Assembly: GCF_014803385.1 (NCBI RefSeq)
Contig: NZ_JACYFC010000002.1
Span: forward strand, 186,001 to 250,000
Direction: 5' to 3'
DNA from: Marinomonas colpomeniae
GTDB lineage: Bacteria; Pseudomonadota; Gammaproteobacteria; Pseudomonadales; Marinomonadaceae
Length of the DNA: 64,000 nt
Of this stretch, positions 53,511-60,956 are shown piece by piece. The notes beneath the pieces were generated by a model that was not told where the DNA came from, did not search any database, and was given only the letters and a program-made list of their open reading frames with translations. Every line of letters begins with the position of its first letter. Positions within the stretch are counted from its first letter, which is position 1. The translations under genes were made by a program, and so were the position numbers.

Positions 53511-54697
53511 ACATCTTGGTGTGGACCGAACAATTCGTAATGAATACGATCAGCTTGCACTCCAAGTGTTAGTAGCTGTTGTTTTACAAACATCATGAAA
53601 CCCAGTGGCCCACATAAGTAAAACTCACCATCTGCAATAGGTAGATCATTTTTGATGGATTCTAGCGTCATGTTGCCTTCGTAAACGCCTTCTTCTGTTT
53701 TATCTGTCTTTTCATACCAAGTATGTACGCTCAACGGCAAAGATGTTTTCAGGCCATTCACATGCTCTTTAAATGAATGCTGGCTTGGTGCTGCACAAGC
53801 ATGTAAGTAGTTGATTGGCTGTGCGTAACCTTGTTTTGCGAAGGTATCCAACATGGCTTGCATCGGCGTTAAACCTACGCCGCCAGAGATTAGAACAACA
53901 GGCTTTTGCTTGTCTTGGAAGCTAAAGTCACCTGCTGGTGGCATTAACTCAACTTCGTCGCCTATCTTTAGGTGATCATGAAGGTAGTTAGACATAACAC
54001 CAGCAAGATCTCCGCTGCCTTCACGTTTCACACTGATACGGTAAGTTTCGCCATTCGGTGCTGTAGACAAAGAGTATTGGCGAATTTCTTCGTATTGGTT
54101 GCCTTTAGGATGCAGTTTTACCCCTAAGTATTGCCCTGGAAGATAGTCAATGACAGCTTCTCCATCGACAGGTGCGAAAACAAAACTGGTGACCAAATCA
54201 GATTCTGGTGTTTTAGAAACTACGTTAAAGCGACGGAAGTCTTTCCATCCGCCAGTCTGTGCTGCGCGTTCTTCATAAAGGTCCTTTTCTATCTTGATGA
54301 AGATATCCGCCAATTGTCCGTAAGCGGCCACCCAAGCCTCTTCTACGTCCTTGGTAAAAGCGTCAGGCGCTAATTCACGTAGAGTTTCAATCAAGTGATG
54401 ACCAACGATATCGTATTGATCTGGCTTGATGTTAAAACTGGTGTGTTTATGAGCGATACGCATTACGGCGCTCGTCAAAACTTCTAAGTTATCAATGTGT
54501 GTCGCATAGGCTGCAATCGCATTAAACAAGGCGGCTGGCTGGCGTCCTGTTTTTTGGTGAGTCATGTTGAATACGTCTTGTAACTCAGGGTTATGAGTAA
54601 ACATACGCTTGTAGAAATATTCTGTAATAGCAGGCCCTGCAGAGGCTAATAATGGAATGGTGGATTTTACAGTGTCTATATGTTGTTGAGATAACAT
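53507..54697 (-). CDS. hmp: Flavohaemoprotein, nitric oxide dioxygenase
   Basis: Detoxifies nitric oxide to nitrate using oxygen and NAD(P)H. The 396 residues comprise a globin domain (1-140) with Tyr29, Gln53 and haem-ligand His85 (HKHTSF), then a ferredoxin-reductase module with FAD motif RQYSLSTAP, NAD motif GGVGLTPMQAM and CGPLGFM near the end. It is divergent from norR. The gap holds three NorR-type sites and, on this strand, a -24/-12 promoter, so expression should need NO, NorR and sigma-54. Confidence 0.95.
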   Translation of the reverse strand: MLSQQHIDTVKSTIPLLASAGPAITEYFYKRMFTHNPELQDVFNMTHQKTGRQPAALFNAIAAYATHIDNLEVLTSAVMRIAHKHTSFNIKPDQYDIVGHHLIETLRELAPDAFTKDVEEAWVAAYGQLADIFIKIEKDLYEERAAQTGGWKDFRRFNVVSKTPESDLVTSFVFAPVDGEAVIDYLPGQYLGVKLHPKGNQYEEIRQYSLSTAPNGETYRISVKREGSGDLAGVMSNYLHDHLKIGDEVELMPPAGDFSFQDKQKPVVLISGGVGLTPMQAMLDTFAKQGYAQPINYLHACAAPSQHSFKEHVNGLKTSLPLSVHTWYEKTDKTEEGVYEGNMTLESIKNDLPIADGEFYLCGPLGFMMFVKQQLLTLGVQADRIHYELFGPHQDV

Positions 54698-54755
54698 GGC
54701 GCTTCCTTAGTAATCGATGTAATAAACAGTTCGTTTTAATGTCTTATCGTTGTTA

Positions 54756-54772
54756 TTGCGAAGTTTGTGCCA
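54756..54772 (-). promoter_or_regulatory. Sigma-54 promoter of hmp
   Basis: On the minus strand TGGCACAAACTTCGCA has GG and GC separated by ten bases, matching the consensus TGGCAC-N5-TTGCA except for one base in the -12 box. It lies about 60-75 bases upstream of the hmp start. Confidence 0.75.
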
Positions 54773-54823
54773 ATTAAAAATAACTAATAAAAACATGTGC
54801 TTATGGGGTTTAAACAATTTTAA

Positions 54824-54838
54824 GAGTCAATAAGACTC
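54824..54838. promoter_or_regulatory. NorR-type enhancer site 1
   Basis: GAGTCAATAAGACTC contains the NorR core GT-N7-AC with symmetric GAGTC/GACTC arms. It is nearest to the hmp promoter. Confidence 0.75.
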
Positions 54839-54848
54839 ACATAAAATA

Positions 54849-54863
54849 AAGTCAATATGATAT
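54849..54863. promoter_or_regulatory. NorR-type enhancer site 2 (weaker)
   Basis: AAGTCAATATGATAT has GT-N7-AT, one base off the core. It is 25 bases from site 1 (core to core). Confidence 0.55.
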
Positions 54864-54867
54864 CTTT

Positions 54868-54882
54868 GAGTCAATAAGACAC
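54868..54882. promoter_or_regulatory. NorR-type enhancer site 3
   Basis: GAGTCAATAAGACAC carries the GT-N7-AC core with the same seven-base centre as site 1. It lies 32 bases before the norR start. Confidence 0.75.
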
Positions 54883-54913
54883 GAAAAGCAATCTATCCGA
54901 TGAGTCAGTCACA

Positions 54914-56503
54914 ATGAATCAGGTTTCAAACAACGCTCTACTTGGCTTTGCACTCGACCTAGCCAGTGCGGTTACTCAACCCAATCGTTTTGAGCAATTG
55001 GTGTACGCCGTACGTGCCACTATCAATTGTGATGCGGTTGTTTTACTGGTGAACAATAACGATGTGCTGACACCGATTGCCCAGCGTGGTTTGTCTGATG
55101 ACCTGATGGGAAGGCGTTTTGTTATCGAAGAACATCCTCGACTCAAAGAAATCTGTAGCGGTCATTATCCTGTTCGATTTCCGGCAGACTCAGAATTGCC
55201 AGACCCTTATGATGGAATGGTAATCGGCCATGACGACCACTTACGCGTGCATTCTTGCATGGGCGTGCCTTTGCATTTAGAAGGCAAACTGATTGGCGTG
55301 GTGACGCTAGACAGCATCACACCGGGTGTATTTGATAACATTGATTCAAGAGCATTAGAAATTATTGGCGCTATGTCTGCCATGACCTTGAATACAGCCA
55401 TTTTGATGGAACAACTGGAAGACAAAACACAGCGAGCACAACATGTACTTCAAGCCATGAATGAACAAGCCCAAGTAAAAGGTGGCGGCGAAATGATTGG
55501 TCAAAGTGATGTTATGAAGGCGCTAGATCAAGCGATTAAGCTGGTAGCACCTTCTGATTTTGCGATTCTGATTGAAGGGGAAACGGGTGTCGGGAAGGAA
55601 CTCGTAGCACGTATGCTCCATCAAACTTCATCACGTTCCGCATCGCCTATGGTGTATGTGAATTGCGCAGCGATTCCTCATCATCTAATCGAAAGCGAGT
55701 TATTTGGTCATGTGAAAGGGGCTTTTACGGGCGCGGATCGGGACCGACAAGGAAAGTTTTTGCTCGCAGATGGCGGAACCTTATTCCTCGATGAAATCGG
55801 TGAATTACCATTAGAAGTACAAGGCACCTTGCTAAGAGCGATTCAAAACCAAGAAATTCAAGCGGTTGGTAAAGATCAAGTTCGTAAAATCGATGTGAGA
55901 ATCATCGCAGCGACCAATCGCCATTTAGAAACCGAGGTCACGGAGCGTCGTTTTCGCGCTGACCTATTTCATCGCCTCAGTGTGTTTCCTATTCAAGTGC
56001 CAGCTTTGCGTCATCGACAAGGCGACATTCCATTATTGGCAGGTTTCTTCGCTGAGCGATTTCGTCGTAAATTGGGTTTGCAGCAATTGACCTTATCTAG
56101 TTCAGCCATAGAGCTGTTAGAAGCTTATCGCTGGCCTGGTAATGTCCGTGAGCTAGAGCATGTTATCTCTCGTGCCGCTTTGTTTGCCAAAGCGGATACC
56201 CCGACTGGTATTACCGTGATTTCACCTGCTCATTTAACAGGGTTACAAATAAACCAAGAGGCAAAAGAAAGGATACAAAATAAAGAGAGTAATACTGCTA
56301 AAAATACTAATAAGGCTAGAGAGGTAGTAGATTTTCGTTTAGAAACAAAAGCTTATCAACGAAATTTGATTCAATCTGCATTAGATCAAACGAATGGAAA
56401 CTGGACGAAAGCAGCGGAAGATTTGTCTATGGACAGAGCCAACTTAGCTCGATTGGCTAAGCGACTCGGTATTCGAGTTATTAAAGAGGTTGTTTCAAAG
56501 TAA
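54914..56503 (+). CDS. norR: Nitric-oxide-sensing sigma-54 activator NorR
   Basis: A 529-residue enhancer-binding protein. The N-terminal GAF domain (about 1-170) would hold a non-haem iron for [10 protein letters not shown] and the nearby Asp/Arg segment match NorR. The AAA+ domain has Walker A GETGVGKE near residue 222 and GAFTGA near 269, the loop that contacts sigma-54. A C-terminal Fis-type helix-turn-helix ([20 protein letters not shown]) ends the protein. It is divergent from hmp, its likely main target. The P. aeruginosa FhpR system has the same logic. Confidence 0.93.
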   Translation: MNQVSNNALLGFALDLASAVTQPNRFEQLVYAVRATINCDAVVLLVNNNDVLTPIAQRGLSDDLMGRRFVIEEHPRLKEICSGHYPVRFPADSELPDPYDGMVIGHDDHLRVHSCMGVPLHLEGKLIGVVTLDSITPGVFDNIDSRALEIIGAMSAMTLNTAILMEQLEDKTQRAQHVLQAMNEQAQVKGGGEMIGQSDVMKALDQAIKLVAPSDFAILIEGETGVGKELVARMLHQTSSRSASPMVYVNCAAIPHHLIESELFGHVKGAFTGADRDRQGKFLLADGGTLFLDEIGELPLEVQGTLLRAIQNQEIQAVGKDQVRKIDVRIIAATNRHLETEVTERRFRADLFHRLSVFPIQVPALRHRQGDIPLLAGFFAERFRRKLGLQQLTLSSSAIELLEAYRWPGNVRELEHVISRAALFAKADTPTGITVISPAHLTGLQINQEAKERIQNKESNTAKNTNKAREVVDFRLETKAYQRNLIQSALDQTNGNWTKAAEDLSMDRANLARLAKRLGIRVIKEVVSK

Positions 56504-56525
56504 TACTTTCATCTAAATCGACTGA

Positions 56526-57413
56526 TTAATTCGTCGGCTTTATGACTGTTCTTAAAGTAAAACCTGTTGTTTTAATCGTACCTGCAATAACCAAAATAGC
56601 ACCGATTAATGTGTGCCATCCGACTATTTCGTCCAAGAAAATGACGCCCCATAACACCCCAAAAATAGGAATTAAAAATGTCACCGTTAGCGTTGATGGC
56701 ATTCCTATGTCGTTTAATAACTTATAGAAAATTAAGAAGGCTACACCAGTGCAAATAATGCCTAGTGTTAAAACTGAAGCCATCACAACCCAATCAATAT
56801 CAGCCACCGAGTTAGGCGGAATAAAGAATAAAAGAGGCGTTATAAATAAGGTGGCCATAAACATAGAGCCGTAAGCGTTTGCTATAGGGTCTACTTTTTT
56901 TGCTGTTTGTGTGTAGGTGCTTACTATGCCATAACAAATCGGGGCACATAGCACGACCAATACAGCAAACAGGTTATTGCCTTCTAATAACTCTGGATCA
57001 AGTCCAACAATCACTGCCACACCTAATAAACCGAGAAATAAGCCAATGACTTTTCCTGCCTCAAGAGACGTTCGAAAATAAAGCGCGCTTATCGCAGTAC
57101 CAAAAATAGGTGTTAATGCATTAACGACGGACATCAGTGACGCGGTTAAATATTGCGCCGCATAGCCATAACAAAGAAAAGGGATCGCAGCACTCAAAAT
57201 ACCAATGACAGCATAATGCTTTCCGTTTTCTTTTAAATTGATTTGTTTCTTTAAGAAAAGCACGACAAAGAAAAGAAATAGAGCAGCGAAACCTACTCGA
57301 CCTTCAATGAGCCAAACGCCACCCAATGATGGTGCGCCAATACGCATAAACAGAAAAGATGCACCCCAAATAGCAGCCAGTAAAATAAGGTAATACGCGC
57401 TTTTTAAGCCCAT
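56526..57413 (-). CDS. EamA/DMT family transporter
   Basis: A 295-residue membrane protein with ten predicted helices in two EamA repeats. The opening GLKSAYYLILLAAIWGASFL and the repeat segment FLIPIFGVLWGVIFLDE are typical of the drug/metabolite transporter superfamily. The substrate is unknown. It is convergent with norR across 22 bases, and its link to NO defence is only positional. Confidence 0.88.
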   Translation of the reverse strand: MGLKSAYYLILLAAIWGASFLFMRIGAPSLGGVWLIEGRVGFAALFLFFVVLFLKKQINLKENGKHYAVIGILSAAIPFLCYGYAAQYLTASLMSVVNALTPIFGTAISALYFRTSLEAGKVIGLFLGLLGVAVIVGLDPELLEGNNLFAVLVVLCAPICYGIVSTYTQTAKKVDPIANAYGSMFMATLFITPLLFFIPPNSVADIDWVVMASVLTLGIICTGVAFLIFYKLLNDIGMPSTLTVTFLIPIFGVLWGVIFLDEIVGWHTLIGAILVIAGTIKTTGFTLRTVIKPTN

Positions 57414-57506
57414 GTAGACATCCTTTAGGAGAGCTGTTTATTTAGATTTGAATGGTAGCATTTTTTATTATGAAGACATGACGATTCTTTTAGAAATTAC
57501 TTCCTA

Positions 57507-57935
57507 TTATAGGTCGTGATGTGCTGCGCTTACTTGGCGAATACGTTCGGCTGGAAACTCTAATTTAGGTAATAAATAGTCTTTCAATTCTTCTGAATAA
57601 CCTAGCTCATCTAAAGCTGCTGCCATGCAATTTAGCCACATGGCTTTTTCCTTTTCTGTCACTATCAAATGCGCATGAGCCTGAGGAAGATTAATTTCAC
57701 CATAAGTCTTTGCGTATAAACGCTCTCCTCCCATCCAACCAGACAAAAAAGCCGTTAGCTTGTTGATTGTGAGCTCTATGTTTTTTGGATGCATCTCAAA
57801 CAATGGGTGAAACTCTGGAGTGTTTTCCATAAGACGATAAAAAGTCTCAACCAATTTTCGTAAGCCAGTTAATCCTCCAACGGCTTGAAGTGTACCGTCG
57901 CTGTCGCCATAAATTGGAGGGTTTGCCTGTGTCAT
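57507..57935 (-). CDS. Truncated haemoglobin, group II-like
   Basis: A 142-residue globin. FYRLMENTPEFHPLFEMHP and GWMGGERLYAKTYG correspond to the B/E helices, and EKAMWLNCMAAALDEL holds the conserved Trp G8 of group II and III proteins. It may handle oxygen or NO, which suits its location near hmp-norR. It follows a small membrane-protein gene directly (stop TAA adjacent to ATG), so the two are co-translated. Confidence 0.82.
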   Translation of the reverse strand: MTQANPPIYGDSDGTLQAVGGLTGLRKLVETFYRLMENTPEFHPLFEMHPKNIELTINKLTAFLSGWMGGERLYAKTYGEINLPQAHAHLIVTEKEKAMWLNCMAAALDELGYSEELKDYLLPKLEFPAERIRQVSAAHHDL

Positions 57936-58151
57936 TTAGTCTTGATCTCGTTGTTGCTTTTTATCTTTCTTAGATTCTTTATCAAGGTCCATTTTAATTG
58001 AATTGCGGTAACCACCTAACGCAGCTAAAGCGCCAATGATGAAACTCATATATAGAGGAATTTCGAACAACAATGTGATGCTGATAAAAACACACCCTAC
58101 CGCTAAACCTTCAATAAAAGGTTTGAATTTCTTAGGAATAGCGTTAAACAT
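57936..58151 (-). CDS. Small membrane protein, unknown function
   Basis: Not recognised. A 71-residue protein with one long or two short hydrophobic segments (FIEGLAVGCVFISITLLFEI and MSFIIGALAALGGY), and a strongly charged C-terminal tail (KESKKDKKQQRDQD). GGAG six bases before the ATG at 58151 supports this start. Its stop touches the start of the truncated haemoglobin gene, suggesting a two-gene unit. Confidence 0.65.
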   Translation of the reverse strand: MFNAIPKKFKPFIEGLAVGCVFISITLLFEIPLYMSFIIGALAALGGYRNSIKMDLDKESKKDKKQQRDQD

Positions 58152-58479
58152 AGGTTTCTCCACGATGTATAAAATAAACGCGAGTTTAGCAAACTTATAC
58201 GACGATGCGAGCAATATTGTGGAAAAAAGCATTACTTATCCAAGATTTTAGACATGTTTCTTCAAGCACTTTTCAATTTTCATATATGTGGACAAGTTGA
58301 TGAAAAATGAAAATAATGAGTAGATAAGGTTTAAATTTAACCGATAATAGGCTAAATCATTAAAAAACCTAGTTCAATGTGAATAACTGCTATTATTTCC
58401 CACAGAATTTATCAATATAACAGCGATTATTGTTGGTTTTTTATCCACAAGCAGCGACATACCCACAAGTGAGATTTCT
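58152..58479. other. AT-rich intergenic region with DnaA-box-like 9-mers
   Basis: No gene is seen in 328 bases. Three DnaA-type boxes occur: TTGTCCACA (58287-58295, minus), TTATTCACA (58378-58386, minus) and the perfect TTATCCACA (58441-58449, plus). The intervening DNA is very AT-rich. It also holds the promoters of the flanking genes. Confidence 0.5.
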
Positions 58480-59844
58480 GTGACAAAATTATCACTAAAT
58501 TCTGTATTTTACGCTTATCGCTCGAATATCGCGTTAAATACCAAAATTTGGCGAATGGCGTGGCCGCCGATGGTATCGAACATTACAACGCCTTTATTAG
58601 GTTTGGTTGATACGGCCGTTGTTGGACACTTAGGAACAGCAACACACCTTGGTGCGGTAGCGATTGGTGCAAGCATTTTTAGCTTCCTATTTTGGGCGTT
58701 TGGTTTTTTACGAATGGGGTCGACAGGACTCACAGCACAATCACTGGGTCAAGGTGATGAAAGGCGTGTTCGCGAGCTGTTATTACAATCTATATTGATG
58801 GGTGTTCTCATTGGTTTGCTGCTGATTTTATTTCGTGCGCCTTTAATTGATATTGCTATAGATTTGATGCAGCCAAGTACAGATGTAGAGCCTTGGGCGC
58901 GGCTTTATTGTGAAGCCCGAATTTTTAGTGCACCAGCGGTGTTAGCTGGCTATGCCTTAATGGGGTGGTTTTTTGGCGTGCAATACGCAAAAGGAGCCCT
59001 GTGGATGTTGTTGGTGATTAACCTTGCCAACATGGTGCTCGATTATTTCGCGGTTTATGGCCTAGGTATGGCCAGTGATGGTGTGGCGTGGGCGACGGTA
59101 TTTGCGCATTATATTGGCGTAACCGTGGCGGGTGTTTTGGCGTGGCATAAGCTAAAAGGTTTTTCTGGCCACGTGCCGATAAAAGCCTTGGTGAAATGGA
59201 GAGAATACATAGCATTAGTACAGGTAAACCGTTATCTGTTTGTGCGCACGATTTTGTTATTATTAGTCATGTTGTTTTTTACCGCTCAAGGGGCGCGCCA
59301 AGGGGATTCCATCCTTGCCGCAAATGCCGTATTACTGACTTTCTTGATGATCATTTCCAATGCGCTTGATGGCTTTGCTTTTTCAGTAGAAGCTTTGTGC
59401 GGCGAATATTATGGTCGTAAGGACAAAGATAATTTTCGTAAGGTAGTTCGTCTTTCTACCTATTGGGCATTATTCGCAGCGGTTATTTTAATGCTAATTT
59501 TTTGGCTTTTTGGTAATCAAATCATTAATTTATTAACCAATGTTGATAGCGTTAAAGATACCGCCAAACTGTACCTACCTTGGCTTATATTTTTTCCTCT
59601 GTTGGGTATTTGGTCTTTTATGTTAGATGGGGTCTTCATTGGAACGACCAGTGTGAAGCAAATGCAAAACACCATGATTATCTGTGTTTTAGGGGTTTTC
59701 TTTCCTGTTTGGTTTATCACTCAAGGTATGGGGAATCATGGTTTGTGGTTTAGCCAAGCGGTATTATTCCTTGCTCGCGGGGTAACATTATATTGGTGCT
59801 ATTTACAAAATATGAAGAAAGAGATCTGGTTTAAAAATATTTAA
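58480..59844 (+). CDS. dinF: MATE family efflux transporter, DinF-like
   Basis: A 454-residue membrane protein with about twelve helices in two MATE repeats. The segments PLLGLVDTAVVGHLGTATHL and GFLRMGSTGLTAQSLGQGD are characteristic of DinF-type exporters of drugs or toxic compounds driven by H+ or Na+. The start appears to be GTG at 58480. It is not next to lexA, unlike in E. coli, so SOS control is not implied. Confidence 0.87.
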   Translation: MTKLSLNSVFYAYRSNIALNTKIWRMAWPPMVSNITTPLLGLVDTAVVGHLGTATHLGAVAIGASIFSFLFWAFGFLRMGSTGLTAQSLGQGDERRVRELLLQSILMGVLIGLLLILFRAPLIDIAIDLMQPSTDVEPWARLYCEARIFSAPAVLAGYALMGWFFGVQYAKGALWMLLVINLANMVLDYFAVYGLGMASDGVAWATVFAHYIGVTVAGVLAWHKLKGFSGHVPIKALVKWREYIALVQVNRYLFVRTILLLLVMLFFTAQGARQGDSILAANAVLLTFLMIISNALDGFAFSVEALCGEYYGRKDKDNFRKVVRLSTYWALFAAVILMLIFWLFGNQIINLLTNVDSVKDTAKLYLPWLIFFPLLGIWSFMLDGVFIGTTSVKQMQNTMIICVLGVFFPVWFITQGMGNHGLWFSQAVLFLARGVTLYWCYLQNMKKEIWFKNI

Positions 59845-59851
59845 ACCAGAT
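59824..59851. terminator. Hairpin across the ends of the MATE and GntR genes
   Basis: ATCTGGTTTAAA and TTTAAACCAGAT pair over 12 bases around four bases and include the MATE stop codon. It lies between convergent genes and could serve both; T runs are weak. Confidence 0.6.
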
Positions 59852-59853
59852 TA

Positions 59854-60636
59854 TTATTCATTGTCGTTATTTTGGTTTTCTGTTCTACGCAATGAACGTT
59901 CTATTCGTGTTTCTTCTTGTCGCATTTTTAATAAATTATCTTCGACAAACACCAAGTGGGTATGCGCTGCGACGCGAGCATCGTCTGCGTTCCCATTGAT
60001 AATCGCCTGATATAGATTGTGATGTTGTTCCATCACAAGACTGCGAGCGGCTCTTTTCTCAAATAAATTTTTAAGATTGGTTGAAATACTTTTTGCAAGA
60101 ACAGCATGTAAGCTGCGTAACGTATGTAATAACACGACGTTATGGGAAGCTTCGGCAATCACCATGTGAAATTCAGCATCTAACTTTGCTTCTAAGGTGA
60201 AGTTTTGATTTTGATTCGCGCTAACTAATTGATCAAAGCAATGGGTTAGTTTTGCTTTGTCTGCGTCTGTGCTTCGCAGTGCTGCGTAATAAGCTGCTAA
60301 GCCTTCTAATGCATCTCGAAATTCTAATTGGTCGTATAAGAACTCATCGTGAGAGCTCAGCAAGTCTTGTAGTGGATCTGCAAAGGCACTGCCAAGTTGT
60401 TCTGATACATAGGTTCCACCGCCATGTCGACTAAATAAAACTTCGCGAGCAACTAGCTTTTGGATTGCTTCTCTAACAGAAGGTCGAGACACCTCGAATT
60501 GTGCTGCCAATTCTCGTTCTGGTGGTAGTTTTTGCCCTGCTTTGAAGCTTCCTTCTAATATCATTCCTTCCAGCTGTTGCATGATAATATCGGAAATTTT
60601 ACGTTGCTTAACGCGTCCGAAAGGGCTGGGTTCCAT
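59854..60636 (-). CDS. lldR: GntR/FadR-type regulator, LldR/PdhR-like
   Basis: A 260-residue regulator with a GntR winged helix (GQKLPPERELAAQFEVSRPS, then VREAIQKLVAREVLFSRHGG) and an FCD effector domain. Sequence and context fit the LldR/PdhR subgroup, which responds to lactate or pyruvate. It is divergent from a large D-lactate-dehydrogenase-type gene, and two ATTGGT-N3-ACCAAT operators lie between. The effector is inferred. Confidence 0.8.
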   Translation of the reverse strand: MEPSPFGRVKQRKISDIIMQQLEGMILEGSFKAGQKLPPERELAAQFEVSRPSVREAIQKLVAREVLFSRHGGGTYVSEQLGSAFADPLQDLLSSHDEFLYDQLEFRDALEGLAAYYAALRSTDADKAKLTHCFDQLVSANQNQNFTLEAKLDAEFHMVIAEASHNVVLLHTLRSLHAVLAKSISTNLKNLFEKRAARSLVMEQHHNLYQAIINGNADDARVAAHTHLVFVEDNLLKMRQEETRIERSLRRTENQNNDNE

Positions 60637-60679
60637 GCTTATTCCTATAAAAAATCAGTATATGGTGAATAACTTAATA

Positions 60680-60694
60680 ATTGGTAAAACCAAT
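60680..60694. promoter_or_regulatory. LldR/PdhR-type operator 1
   Basis: ATTGGTAAAACCAAT is a perfect ATTGGT-N3-ACCAAT palindrome, matching the PdhR/LldR consensus. It lies 44 bases before the regulator's start. Confidence 0.75.
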
Positions 60695-60736
60695 AAAATT
60701 GCCTTAAAACTGTCTAGATATGAACTAAAGTATAGG

Positions 60737-60765
60737 TTGACAAAGATTAAGGCGCTTCTTATTGT
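60737..60765 (+). promoter_or_regulatory. Sigma-70 promoter of the D-lactate-type dehydrogenase
   Basis: A consensus -35 TTGACA and a -10-like TATTGT are separated by 17 bases. Operator 2 begins 22 bases after the -10 box, where a bound repressor would block the start of transcription. Confidence 0.6.
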
Positions 60766-60786
60766 GCTGACTATATCGGTCGGTAA

Positions 60787-60801
60787 ATTGGTCTTACCAG
60801 T
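60787..60801. promoter_or_regulatory. LldR/PdhR-type operator 2
   Basis: ATTGGTCTTACCAGT matches the same palindrome with one base off. It lies just downstream of the plus-strand promoter. Confidence 0.7.
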
Positions 60802-60869
60802 TTAAAGCTTTTTTTGTCAGTTTGTCCAGCTTATGTATTTTGAATGTTCATTCCTTAGTGCTGTTTAAT

Positions 60870-60888
60870 TCATTGAGAATCATTAAAG
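60870..60888. promoter_or_regulatory. Possible Fur-type box
   Basis: The stretch around ATTGAGAATCATTA (60872-60885) matches the Fur consensus at 12 of 19 positions and shares GAGAATCATT with the box at 21459-21477. It precedes an iron-sulfur enzyme gene. Weak evidence. Confidence 0.35.
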
Positions 60889-60956
60889 AATATTAAAAAT
60901 AATTAAAGGCGAACGACTCACCATTTGTATGAATGGTTTTTTACATAGGATTTTTT

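Noticed and set aside
58287-58449. Chromosomal origin oriC
   Set aside because: Only three scattered DnaA-box-like sequences occur, without dnaA, dnaN, gidA or clear AT-rich 13-mers. I keep it as a possible DnaA-binding region only.
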